DNA of 10,984 nt from NCBI GenBank assembly GCA_035359995.1, contig DAORZT010000074.1, positions 1 through 10,984 of the forward strand, given 5' to 3'. The notes under the pieces were generated by a model. The model did not search any database, had not been told where the DNA came from, and was given only the letters and a program-made list of their open reading frames with translations. A program made the translations under genes and the position numbers. Below, piece by piece: positions 1 through 6,386 of this stretch (position 1 is the first letter of the stretch; every line of letters begins with the position of its first letter). The stretch comes from JAKPCT01 sp029553165. Lineage in GTDB: Bacteria > Bacillota > UBA4882 > UBA8346.

Positions 1-5
1 GGAGG
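1..5 (+). promoter_or_regulatory. Shine-Dalgarno site supporting a TTG start
   Basis: GGAGG sits 8 bases before the TTG at 14-16. It decides the start of the oxidoreductase gene, which has no ATG at its beginning. Confidence 0.8.
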
Positions 6-13
6 TTATTGTT

Positions 14-1063
14 TTGGAACCGATTAGAGTAGGGATTATCGGAGCTGGATTGGCTTGGGAACGGTTGCATTATCCTGCTTTTCAGGAGTTAGCCGATAAA
101 TTCAAGATAGCGGCAGTTTGTGATGTCGATCGTGATAAAGCGGAAAATTGGGCAAAAAAACTTAATCTCGATCTCCAGCGGGATGTGTTCACCGATTTTC
201 GGGTGATGATTGAGCGTAATGATTTGCAGGTAATCGATATCATGGTGCCGATTGCACAAAATTATCCGGTTGCGGAAGTGGTTGCCCGATCGCGTAAGGC
301 GATTATCTTAGAAAAACCGATGGGAGCGACACTTGAACAGGCAAGAGCGGCAATGGAGTTGCCCAGGCGTTATGGGATTATGATGATGATTGCCGAAAAT
401 TATCGTTATAGTGAAGAATTTAACCTAATTCGTGATCTGATCAGGGAAAAGAAAGTTGGTGATCCAATATTCTTTGTCTATCATAATACCAGCTGCTTCC
501 CTTGTTCGATGATTAAAGATACTTTTTCGGCAACCGAATGGCGGCAACACCCGCAATACTTAGGTGGCGATATCCTGGATGCGGCAATTCATAATTTGGC
601 AGGCCTCAGGCATGTTTTTGGAGGAATTAAGTATTTGCATGCTTTTGGCGTACCGCAAAAGGATGATTTTAGTCCGTATGCTGCAATTACTGTTAATTTA
701 AACTTTATCAATGGAGTTATTGGTGAGTTTTCATATTATCCTGCCGGGCAGGAGGTTCAGCGTCCGTTGATTGGATTGCGGATTTTCTGCACCAATGGGA
801 TGATTTATTTAGAAGATGCTAATTGCGGGATAATCAATGTCTTTTATAATAATGGACATCATGAAATGGTTAAGTTTCGCCCGATGCGCGGGTATTATAA
901 TGAACTGTTAAACTTTTATAATTCCTTAATAGGCAAAGAGACAATTGCCGTGACGCCGGAGATGGAGCTGGGCGACGTTAAGACGGTTTTTGCGATTTTG
1001 CAGTCGATTGCTGAGCAGGAAGTAGTAATCGTCGATCGTGTTCCCCGGTTTGCGCTGGTCTAA
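14..1063 (+). CDS. Gfo/Idh/MocA-family NAD(P)-dependent oxidoreductase
   Basis: A 349-residue protein with an N-terminal Rossmann fold. The dinucleotide-binding glycine motif GIIGAG is at residues 7-12, an acidic strand end is at CDVDR (36-40), and the family's hallmark EKP is at 100-102. The C-terminal half carries the GGDxLDxxxHN stretch (184-194); its Asp189 and His193 fall where the family places catalytic or substrate-binding residues. Family members oxidise or reduce sugars, inositols or related polyols with NAD(P) in the cytoplasm; the substrate here cannot be read from sequence. The start is TTG at 14, chosen because GGAGG lies at 1-5 with normal spacing and no better ATG follows. The length is normal for the family. 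It may be the last gene of an operon entering from the left edge, since a strong terminator follows it. Family call is secure; substrate is unknown. Confidence 0.9.
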   Translation: MEPIRVGIIGAGLAWERLHYPAFQELADKFKIAAVCDVDRDKAENWAKKLNLDLQRDVFTDFRVMIERNDLQVIDIMVPIAQNYPVAEVVARSRKAIILEKPMGATLEQARAAMELPRRYGIMMMIAENYRYSEEFNLIRDLIREKKVGDPIFFVYHNTSCFPCSMIKDTFSATEWRQHPQYLGGDILDAAIHNLAGLRHVFGGIKYLHAFGVPQKDDFSPYAAITVNLNFINGVIGEFSYYPAGQEVQRPLIGLRIFCTNGMIYLEDANCGIINVFYNNGHHEMVKFRPMRGYYNELLNFYNSLIGKETIAVTPEMELGDVKTVFAILQSIAEQEVVIVDRVPRFALV

Positions 1064-1086
1064 AGCATTTAATAGATTGATTGCTA

Positions 1087-1116
1087 ATAAATGACACCCT
1101 TTGGTGTCATTTATAT
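1087..1116 (+). terminator. Intrinsic terminator after the oxidoreductase gene
   Basis: A perfect 12-bp stem (1087-1098 with 1103-1114) closes on the loop CTTT, 23 bases after the stop codon. The right side is T-rich but not a clean T run (ATTTATATGTTATA), so termination may be partial. Confidence 0.75.
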
Positions 1117-1122
1117 GTTATA

Positions 1123-1143
1123 TATACCTGTATAATAGGTATA
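1123..1143. repeat. Operator-like inverted repeat upstream of the 77-residue gene
   Basis: TATACCT (1123-1129) and AGGTATA (1137-1143) are perfect inverted 7-mers around a 7-base centre that itself contains TATAAT (1131-1136). The arrangement resembles a dimeric repressor site over a -10 box. No convincing -35 box was found for this -10, so the role is inferred. Confidence 0.4.
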
Positions 1144-1198
1144 AAATCTTGTATACATCAAAAAATAGCTTGATTTAATGTCATGTTTATGTTAGATT

Positions 1199-1204
1199 TA
1201 TAAT
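1199..1204 (+). promoter_or_regulatory. Candidate -10 box for the 77-residue gene
   Basis: TATAAT at 1199-1204 is a perfect -10 hexamer 24 bases before the ATG at 1228. No good -35 lies 16-18 bases upstream; TTGATT at 1170-1175 is too far (23 bases). Only the -10 match supports it. Confidence 0.35.
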
Positions 1205-1227
1205 ATAGAATGAAGGGGGCGATAACA

Positions 1228-1461
1228 ATGGACTTATCAAAAGTGAAAATGGTTGCTCAGAAAACACTGTTAACTTTGGAGACTGAGGAGTTCAATGATT
1301 TGGAGAGATTAATTAATGAGATGAAAGCGATTGGTTGGGAGATTGAGAAATTTCCCCGGTACTCTTTTGGGAGCTGGCAAGCTACGGTAAGTCAGTGTCA
1401 AAAGTCCCCGCTTGGTGTGCGCGGTAACAAGCAGGCCCTAGGATTGGTCAATCAATTATAA
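1228..1461 (+). CDS. Small protein of unknown function (77 residues)
   Basis: I do not recognise this protein. I start it at ATG 1228 rather than the in-frame ATG at 1210: AGGGGG (1214-1219) lies 8 bases before 1228, whereas the earlier ATG overlaps the candidate -10 region and has no ribosome site. The product begins MDLSKVKMVAQKTLL. Residues 1-45 look helical and charged (TEEFNDLERLINEMKAIGWEIEKF), and the tail is rich in Gln, Gly and basic residues. There is no signal peptide, membrane segment or cysteine motif (one Cys only). It stands alone, with a possible operator and -10 box upstream and a good terminator 54 bases downstream, which supports a real, separately regulated gene. It could be a small DNA- or protein-binding protein, but nothing specific shows this. 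Confidence 0.6.
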   Translation: MDLSKVKMVAQKTLLTLETEEFNDLERLINEMKAIGWEIEKFPRYSFGSWQATVSQCQKSPLGVRGNKQALGLVNQL

Positions 1462-1514
1462 AAAATAATTAAGGAGTAAAGAGTATTTGATGAATATTCA
1501 AATTCCGTCTGTTT

Positions 1515-1550
1515 AAACAGTGATTCGCTAAAATGAGAATCGCTGTTTTT
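1515..1550 (+). terminator. Intrinsic terminator after the 77-residue gene
   Basis: A 12-bp stem with one G-T pair (1515-1526 with 1537-1548), a 10-base loop and a run of T at 1546-1550. This is a typical rho-independent terminator. Confidence 0.85.
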
Positions 1551-1708
1551 ATATTGCCCCCAAAACTTTTTACCTGAATGAGTTTAACAAATGATTAAAA
1601 ATATGATCATCGAGAGGATGTTAGTTCTTAAATGAAGAATAACAAAAATTTAGGATTATTGGTAATCGTATTTTAATTAAAATCGAATTTATTTGTTGAT
1701 GATTTTAA
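1551..1708. other. A+T-rich spacer upstream of pgi
   Basis: Between the preceding terminator and the pgi ribosome site lies A+T-rich DNA. It presumably carries the pgi promoter, but no -35/-10 pair with 16-18 spacing could be picked. TATGAT at 1602-1607 has no -35 partner. No gene is supported here. Confidence 0.5.
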
Positions 1709-1720
1709 GGAGGAAAAAAG

Positions 1721-3070
1721 ATGTCAGAACAATTAAGACTCGATCTGAGTAAAGTAGCCCCGTTTGTTGATAAGATAGAGATGGAGCAGATCTTTGGACA
1801 AATTAGCTTGGCTCACGAACAGCTTCATACCAAAAAGGGTGCCGGGAGTGATTTTCTTGGATGGGTGGATCTCCCGATTAATTACGATAAAGAAGAGTTT
1901 AAGCGAATTCAGGAAGCAGCAAAACAAATAATTGATAACTATGATGCTTTAGTGGTTATTGGAATTGGTGGTTCATACTTAGGAGCCCGGGCGGCTATTG
2001 AGTTATTAAACAATAGTTTCAGTAATCAGTTAAGCAAAGCAAAGACCAAGTTCCCGGAGATTTATTATCTGGGTCAAACAATCAGTTCAACTTATACTGC
2101 TGAATTACTTGAGGTATTAGACGAAAAGAATTTTGCGGTTAATGTGATTTCCAAGTCAGGGACCACTACCGAACCGGCGATTGCATTTCGGTTGATCCGT
2201 GAATTAATGTTGAAAAAGTTTGGCGAAGCAGAGACTAAAAAAAGAATCTTTGTTACTACTGATAAAGCCAAAGGAGCTTTAAAGAGTTTAGCGCAGCAGG
2301 AAGGATATCCGCAGTTTGTTATCCCTGATGATGTTGGTGGCCGGTATTCCGTCCTTACCGCAGTCGGATTATTACCAATTGCTGTAAGCGGCATTGATAT
2401 CAGCGCAATGATGGATGGAGCTGCGGCAGCTTATAATGAATATAAAAATCCTGGTGCTGCGGATAATATCGTCAACCAGTATGCAGCAGTCAGAAATATT
2501 CTCTATCGCAAAGGCAAAACCACGGAGATTATGGTCAATTACGAACCTGGGTTACACTACTTTGCTGAATGGTGGAAACAGCTCTATGGTGAAAGCGAGG
2601 GTAAAAATAATAAAGGAATCTTCACGGCAGCATGTGACTTCTCCACGGATCTCCACTCAATGGGTCAATACGTCCAAGAAGGCCGCCGGGATATCTTTGA
2701 AACAGTTTTATGGGTCGAGAAACCACGCCGTTCGTTAACCATTCCTAATGACCCGAACGATATTGACGGATTGAATTTCTTAGCCGGACAGACGATGGAG
2801 TTTGTCAACCAAAAAGCATTTGAAGGGACGGTTTTAGCCCATACCGATGGCGGAGTTCCTAATATCGTACTCAGGATTCCGGAGGTTAATCCATATTACT
2901 TCGGAAAGATGGTCTACTTCTTTGAAAAAGCCTGCGGCGTAAGTGGTTATGTCAATGCTGTCAATCCATTTGATCAACCCGGCGTTGAAGCTTATAAGAA
3001 AAACATGTTTGCATTACTTGGCAAACCTGGCTACGAAGCCGAACGCGCCAAATTAGAGGCGAGATTGTAA
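1721..3070 (+). CDS. pgi: Glucose-6-phosphate isomerase
   Basis: Interconverts glucose 6-phosphate and fructose 6-phosphate in glycolysis and gluconeogenesis, in the cytoplasm. The 449-residue length matches the short Bacillus-type enzyme rather than the ~550-residue E. coli type. Visible motifs in order: GIGGSYLGAR (81-90); the phosphate-binding SKSGTTTEPA loop (144-153); family signature 1, DDVGGRYSVLTAVG (203-216); catalytic Glu291 in YGESEGKNNKG (289-299); His312 in DLHSMGQ; and family signature 2 ending FDQPGVEAYKK (417-427) with catalytic Lys426. No key residue is missing. The ATG follows AAGGAGG (1709-1715) at good spacing. The gene stands alone, with a terminator 31 bases after its stop; I found no convincing promoter in 1551-1708. 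Confidence 0.98.
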   Translation: MSEQLRLDLSKVAPFVDKIEMEQIFGQISLAHEQLHTKKGAGSDFLGWVDLPINYDKEEFKRIQEAAKQIIDNYDALVVIGIGGSYLGARAAIELLNNSFSNQLSKAKTKFPEIYYLGQTISSTYTAELLEVLDEKNFAVNVISKSGTTTEPAIAFRLIRELMLKKFGEAETKKRIFVTTDKAKGALKSLAQQEGYPQFVIPDDVGGRYSVLTAVGLLPIAVSGIDISAMMDGAAAAYNEYKNPGAADNIVNQYAAVRNILYRKGKTTEIMVNYEPGLHYFAEWWKQLYGESEGKNNKGIFTAACDFSTDLHSMGQYVQEGRRDIFETVLWVEKPRRSLTIPNDPNDIDGLNFLAGQTMEFVNQKAFEGTVLAHTDGGVPNIVLRIPEVNPYYFGKMVYFFEKACGVSGYVNAVNPFDQPGVEAYKKNMFALLGKPGYEAERAKLEARL

Positions 3071-3101
3071 GAGTTATCAGAAGGGGATTCTGTCAAATTC
3101 G

Positions 3102-3146
3102 GAGGCGTTGCAGAACTTTTTAAAGGGAAGGCAACGCCTCTTTGTG
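3102..3146 (+). terminator. Intrinsic terminator after pgi
   Basis: GAGGCGTTGC (3102-3111) pairs perfectly with GCAACGCCTC (3131-3140) across a 19-base loop, followed by TTTGTGTG. The stem is strong and the T tail short. Confidence 0.85.
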
Positions 3147-3250
3147 TGATGGAAAACGATCTCTCATCCGCGCTTTCTTTTGAAACTAAAGTGTGGAATG
3201 CTTTTATGTTCAGAGAAATATTTTTTGAATGCTTTTTCTTTTTGCCCACT

Positions 3251-3459
3251 GTTCCGCCGGCGGGTTCCTTTTTGCGCGCGCAAAAAGGAACTAAAAAGGC
3301 GCCGGAACCGCATGGTTCCGGACCTCCTTCAAATCATCCAAGGTTTTTCGATGGTCTTCCTCATCCTGGCCTTTCGACTGGTAATAGGGCTCAGGCTTCC
3401 GAGGTCAATCGCTGTTTTTCCATCCGTGTAAAAGAAGCGATGACGCTCCATCCAGGAGC
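3251..3459. repeat. Hairpin-rich non-coding block, probable dispersed repeat or structured RNA
   Basis: This stretch is visibly richer in G+C than its flanks and folds into consecutive hairpins. They are: a perfect palindrome at 3264-3291; CCGGAACC/GGTTCCGG (3302-3309 with 3314-3321, loop GCAT); a small CTC...GAG stem around 3390-3403; GTC+ATCGCT with AGCGAT+GAC (3404-3413 with 3436-3444, one bulged A); and GCTCC/GGAGC (3445-3449 with 3455-3459). Two overlapping reading frames cross it, but both run through the palindrome, give low-complexity basic translations and lack a good ribosome site. It sits between two converging transcription units, a usual place for mobile palindromic repeats. A dispersed repeat is the most likely reading; copies elsewhere in the genome cannot be seen from here. 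Confidence 0.6.
3264..3291. repeat. Perfect 28-bp palindrome
   Basis: GTTCCTTTTTGCGC (3264-3277) is followed immediately by its exact reverse complement (3278-3291). The centre is GCGCGCGC and five T and five A bases flank it. It could extrude as a cruciform, or form a hairpin in RNA from either strand. Confidence 0.9.
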
Positions 3460-3487
3460 TATTAAACTACAAGTGAGTATATTAAGC

Positions 3488-3505
3488 AAAAAGCTATTAG
3501 CCTTT
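3488..3505 (-). terminator. Weak candidate terminator for the minus-strand pair
   Basis: Read on the minus strand, AAAG(G)CT, a 3-base loop and AGCTTT form a short stem with one bulged G, then run into T's. It lies 46 bases past the minus-strand stop at 3551. The stem is short, so this is tentative. Confidence 0.3.
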
Positions 3506-3550
3506 AAGTAGTTTTAAAAAATTTATTAAAAAGGTAGTTTAGAAGCTGTT

Positions 3551-4210
3551 TCAATCAAACCATTGCCCAATTGTGATTGTGCTGATTTTATTATCCTTAA
3601 CGGTGAATTCAAGATATTTTGACTCAAGATGATAGATATAACTGTTATCTTCGAGTTTAGTTTGGCCGTATTTTTCAAAAAGTTTGGTCACTGGATCGTC
3701 AACCCGGATTCCCCGTTTTGTCTGATAGAAGGAGTTGGTTAATTTTATTGAAAGGATTGCTCCCGGAGTTATTGGGACCGGCTGATCTTTGGGAGCGTGA
3801 TTATAAAACTCGATCTCCAGCTCCGGGTAGATCCAATTGTAATAGTACAGATTATAATCGGAGTTATGAAACGAGGTTGTTGTAGTCCTTTTCTCTTCCA
3901 ATGGATCCCCAAACAGGTTTAAAACTGTGGCGGGAGATGTTACTAAAGATAAGCCGGCAATGGTAAAGTCCGCTTCCGTCAAATCACCGGCTTTTTCAGA
4001 GGGTTGTTCAGGTGTTGTGGTTTCGCTACGATGTGGTTTTGGTTTGGCAGACGGGATCGCTTGTTGGATCTTTTGATTGAGCGAATCAAAGAGATTGTCG
4101 AATAAAGCGCAACTGATGGTCGTAACTACGAATAGGATAAATAAGATTACTATCCAATCGGGTTTCTTTTTATTGTTCTTTTTTGCTCTTTTTTTAGTTT
4201 GTTTCTTCAT
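3551..4210 (-). CDS. Membrane-anchored protein of unknown function with duplicated extracytoplasmic domain
   Basis: A 219-residue protein that I cannot name. A very basic N terminus (residues 1-17, mostly Lys) precedes one hydrophobic segment (about 19-37), then a Pro/Thr/Ser/Lys linker (about 52-75). This predicts an inside N terminus and an outside C-terminal domain. That domain seems to hold two related units. Unit 1 (about 82-157) has GLSLVTSPATVLNLFGDP, then YYYNWIYPELEIEF and GAILSIKL. Unit 2 (about 165-216) has GIRVDDPVTKLFEKYGQ, then YIYHLESKYLEFTV and NKISTITI. The pattern resembles the small BamE/SmpA-like fold often seen in secreted Bacillota proteins, but this is by eye. Cys34 lies in TISC, a poor lipobox match. 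The ATG follows AAAGGG. It lies 37 bases after the VOC gene and is probably co-transcribed with it. Confidence 0.75.
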   Translation of the reverse strand: MKKQTKKRAKKNNKKKPDWIVILFILFVVTTISCALFDNLFDSLNQKIQQAIPSAKPKPHRSETTTPEQPSEKAGDLTEADFTIAGLSLVTSPATVLNLFGDPLEEKRTTTTSFHNSDYNLYYYNWIYPELEIEFYNHAPKDQPVPITPGAILSIKLTNSFYQTKRGIRVDDPVTKLFEKYGQTKLEDNSYIYHLESKYLEFTVKDNKISTITIGQWFD

Positions 4211-4247
4211 TGCTAGCCCTTTATAGTGATATTCTTTTTTGATGCTG

Positions 4248-4637
4248 TTAACAGACTATTTCTACCCGGTTGCCTTCAGGATCGAGGATAACACTTTCAA
4301 AGTAACCGTCACCGGTAAGACGCGGTTCGCCGATGACAGAATACCCATCATTACGAAGTTGTTCGGTTAAATCGATAACTTTTTCTTGGGTACCAACTTT
4401 GACAGCGAAATGGTTTAATCCAAAGTATTGTTCGGCGGGGAGGTTCGCTGAGTTTTTAATTGTTGGCATCTGCATCAGCTCGATCCGGCAACCGGAATCA
4501 AATGCTAAAAAATAGGATTGAAAGTTCTTGGTAGTGTTGATATATTTAGTGTTTGAAGTGGCGTTAAAGTATTTGATGTAAAAGTTTTTTTGAACTTCAA
4601 TATCTTTACACCAGATCGCAATGTGTTCAATTTGCAT
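4248..4637 (-). CDS. VOC-superfamily (glyoxalase/bleomycin-resistance fold) protein
   Basis: A 129-residue, two-module vicinal-oxygen-chelate protein. The first module opens with IEHIAIWCKDIEVQKNFYIKYF (3-24) and the second with GLNHFAVKV (73-81), ending DPEGNRVEIV (119-128). His5, Glu53, His76 and Glu126 fall at the four positions that hold the metal in glyoxalase I, so a metal-dependent enzyme is likely. Candidates include a lactoylglutathione-lyase-like enzyme acting on a bacillithiol- or other thiol-linked substrate, an epimerase, or a resistance protein; sequence alone does not separate these. The ATG has GGAG 8 bases upstream and a strong promoter (4675-4703). It is first in a two-gene minus-strand unit with the membrane protein ending at 3551. 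Family call is firm, substrate unknown. Confidence 0.9.
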   Translation of the reverse strand: MQIEHIAIWCKDIEVQKNFYIKYFNATSNTKYINTTKNFQSYFLAFDSGCRIELMQMPTIKNSANLPAEQYFGLNHFAVKVGTQEKVIDLTEQLRNDGYSVIGEPRLTGDGYFESVILDPEGNRVEIVC

Positions 4638-4674
4638 TTAACTAACTCCAGTGGGTAAATTAATTATTGAAAAT

Positions 4675-4703
4675 ATTATAATTCTTAAGCTTGAATATGC
4701 CAA
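4675..4703 (-). promoter_or_regulatory. Sigma-A promoter for the VOC/membrane-protein unit
   Basis: On the minus strand, TTGGCA (4703-4698) is separated by exactly 17 bases from TATAAT (4680-4675). That is 11 of 12 consensus bases with ideal spacing, 38 bases before the VOC start codon. It lies back to back with the tyrS promoter. Confidence 0.8.
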
Positions 4704-4735
4704 GGACCCAATTGAGCAATTTTTGGCTAATAATA

Positions 4736-4765
4736 TTGCCGAGTCTTTATTTTTCATGATATAAT
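4736..4765 (+). promoter_or_regulatory. Promoter for the T-box/tyrS transcript
   Basis: TATAAT at 4760-4765 is a perfect -10. TTGCCG (4736-4741), 18 bases upstream, is a fair -35. Transcription would begin near 4772, just before the T-box leader. Confidence 0.7.
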
Positions 4766-4775
4766 CACATAAAAG

Positions 4776-5016
4776 GCAATGAAGGAGTGCCAAACTTTCC
4801 GTAGTGACAAGTAAGCTTACAGACAGAGAGCAGGTGGATGCTGCAAACCTGCCGGATACGGTCAGTTAATTACCCTCCGGAGCTAAGGGCTGAAGTGTTA
4901 AGTAGGCTGATTCGGGTTCGCCCGTTAACGCGACTGAAGATGCATTCAATTGATTGAATGCATAAAGTAAGGTGGTACCACGAAACCTTCGTCCTTACCA
5001 GGTGAAGGTTTTTTTA
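4776..5016 (+). ncRNA. T-box riboswitch, tyrosine-specific
   Basis: A tRNA-sensing leader that lets tyrS be expressed when tRNA-Tyr is uncharged. Stem I carries AGTGA (4803-4807), AGTAA (4810-4814), AGAGAG (4825-4830) and a distal GCAGG/CCTGC helix (4830-4834 with 4848-4852). Stem II is GTGTTAA/TTAACGC (4895-4901 with 4925-4931), with an inner CGGG/CCCG hairpin. Stem III is TGCATTCAA and its complement (4940-4963). The T-box sequence AAGGTGGTACCACG is at 4969-4982. The antiterminator pairs GTAAGG (4967-4972) with CCTTAC (4993-4998) and ACGAA (4980-4984) with TTCGT (4988-4992), leaving the 7-base bulge TGGTACC (4973-4979). The bulge base U pairs with an A discriminator, as in tRNA-Tyr. Two UAC triplets (4857-4859, 4871-4873) could be the specifier; I could not decide between them. 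Confidence 0.97.
4983..5015 (+). terminator. Regulated T-box terminator
   Basis: AAACCTTC (4983-4990) pairs with GAAGGTTT (5004-5011), followed by an unbroken T run (5009-5015). The left arm overlaps the antiterminator strands, so the two folds exclude each other. This is the expected switch of a transcriptional T-box. Confidence 0.92.
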
Positions 5017-5053
5017 TTTGTTATCATTTAGATTTGGTTAATGGAGGTATAAA

Positions 5054-6277
5054 ATGTCGGTTTTAAAGGTCTTAGAAGAACGTGGCTTTATTAAACAAAC
5101 GACGCATCAGGAACCTTTATATGAAATGCTGGAGAAAGAGAAGGTTACTTTTTATGTCGGTTTTGATCCCACCGCAGACAGTCTGCATGTAGGGCATATG
5201 TTACCGGTTATGGCAATGGCTCATATGCAACGTGCAGGACACCGGCCAATTGCCATTTTAGGTGGTGGAACAGCTATGATTGGTGATCCGAGTGGTAAAA
5301 CGGATATGCGCAAGATGCTCACCCAGGAGCAGATTGACTATAATGCATCACGTTTTAAAGCGCAACTTTCGCGGTTTATTAACTTTGATAACGATCAAGC
5401 TTTGATGGTGAATAATGGTGATTGGCTCCGTGGTTTGAATTATATTGAGTTTTTACGGGAAATCGGTTCGCAATTTTCAGTAAACCGGATGTTAACGGCT
5501 GAGTGTTTCAAATCCCGAATGGAACGGGGACTTTCGTTTATTGAATTTAACTATATGTTGTTGCAATCCTATGACTTTTTGGTCTTATATCGCAAGTATG
5601 GTTGTAAATTGCAGATGGGCGGCGATGATCAATGGTCAAATATCCTGGCAGGAGCAGACCTGATCCGGCGTTTGGAGGGCGGTGAAGCCTTTGGGATAAC
5701 CTTCCCGTTGCTAACTACCAGTGCCGGTAAGAAGATGGGAAAAACCGAAGCGGGTGCAGTTTGGCTTGATCCGGAGAAGACGACTCCCTATGAATTTTAT
5801 CAATACTGGCGTAATGTTGATGATCGTGATGTGGAAAGATTTTTAGCATTATATACCTTCTTGCCGCTTGATGAAGTTAGACGGCTGGGACAGTTAAAGG
5901 ATAAAGAGATTAATGAAGCGAAGCGAATTTTGGCTTACGAGGTAACCAAACTGACCCACGGCGAGGAGGCAGCCAAAAACGCTCAAGAAGCAGCCCGGGC
6001 TTTATTCAACCGTGGTGGCGATGAGAGTTCGATTCCCAGTGTTGAATTGAGTTACGAACAAGTTGCCAGTGGGATATCAATTATTGATCTGGTTGTAGCA
6101 GCAAAATTAGTTGATTCCAAAAGTGAAGCCCGACGTTTGGTAGCTCAAGGCGGGATTACCCTTAATGAACAACGAATAACTGACAGTAATCATCAGGTTA
6201 TTACAGCGGATTTTAAAGAAGGAAAGGTAATAATCAAAAAGGGTAAAAAACAATATCAAATGGTTAAACTAGTTTAA
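5054..6277 (+). CDS. tyrS: Tyrosyl-tRNA synthetase (TyrRS)
   Basis: Charges tRNA-Tyr with tyrosine at the cost of ATP, in the cytoplasm. A class I synthetase of 407 residues. It shows the substrate-side motif YVGFDPTADSLHVGHM (34-49) with the HIGH signature as HVGH (45-48); LGGGTAMIGDPSGK (69-82); the tyrosine-pocket stretch QMGGDDQWSNI (187-197); and the KMSKS loop in the variant form KMGKT (227-231), common in one bacterial TyrRS subtype. An S4 RNA-binding domain follows at about 340-405 (SIIDLVVAAKLVDSKSEARRLVAQGGITLN). Length and domain order are normal. The ATG has GGAGG 6 bases upstream (5043-5047). It is controlled by the T-box leader before it and ended by a hairpin just after its stop. 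Confidence 0.98.
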   Translation: MSVLKVLEERGFIKQTTHQEPLYEMLEKEKVTFYVGFDPTADSLHVGHMLPVMAMAHMQRAGHRPIAILGGGTAMIGDPSGKTDMRKMLTQEQIDYNASRFKAQLSRFINFDNDQALMVNNGDWLRGLNYIEFLREIGSQFSVNRMLTAECFKSRMERGLSFIEFNYMLLQSYDFLVLYRKYGCKLQMGGDDQWSNILAGADLIRRLEGGEAFGITFPLLTTSAGKKMGKTEAGAVWLDPEKTTPYEFYQYWRNVDDRDVERFLALYTFLPLDEVRRLGQLKDKEINEAKRILAYEVTKLTHGEEAAKNAQEAARALFNRGGDESSIPSVELSYEQVASGISIIDLVVAAKLVDSKSEARRLVAQGGITLNEQRITDSNHQVITADFKEGKVIIKKGKKQYQMVKLV

Positions 6278-6306
6278 ATTAATCCCCTTTAAAGGGGGTT
6301 AATTTT
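6276..6306 (+). terminator. Intrinsic terminator after tyrS
   Basis: A near-perfect symmetric hairpin begins at the stop codon: AAATTAATCCCC (6276-6287) with GGGGGTTAATTT (6294-6305, one G-T pair) around TTTAAA. A-rich on the left and T-rich on the right, it could work in both directions. Confidence 0.85.
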
Positions 6307-6386
6307 AATGGTGTTTGCTAGCAGGAATAATTGGCTTTCAACTTGAAAATTTTATTGAGGATCTAAACTGACAGAGAGTGATTTAG

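Noticed and set aside
1490..1516. Eight-codon frame after AAGGAG, just before the terminator at 1515
   Set aside because: It could be a leader peptide, but the ribosome site is 13 bases away, no regulatory codon run is present and the gene downstream has its own distant start. The hairpin is better read as the terminator of the 77-residue gene.
1632..1676. Fourteen-codon ATG frame upstream of pgi
   Set aside because: The nearest GAGAGG is too far away and the peptide has no distinctive feature.
2092..2394. Antisense and out-of-frame open frames inside pgi, the VOC gene, the GGDEF gene and the reductase
   Set aside because: They lie wholly within strongly recognised coding genes on the other strand or frame and have no motif or ribosome site of their own.
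3146..3511. Open frame of 121 codons (and a second of 83 codons at 3180-3431) across the hairpin block
   Set aside because: Both read through the perfect palindrome, lack a good ribosome site, begin inside or just after the pgi terminator tail and give low-complexity basic translations. They are by-products of the G+C-rich repeat.
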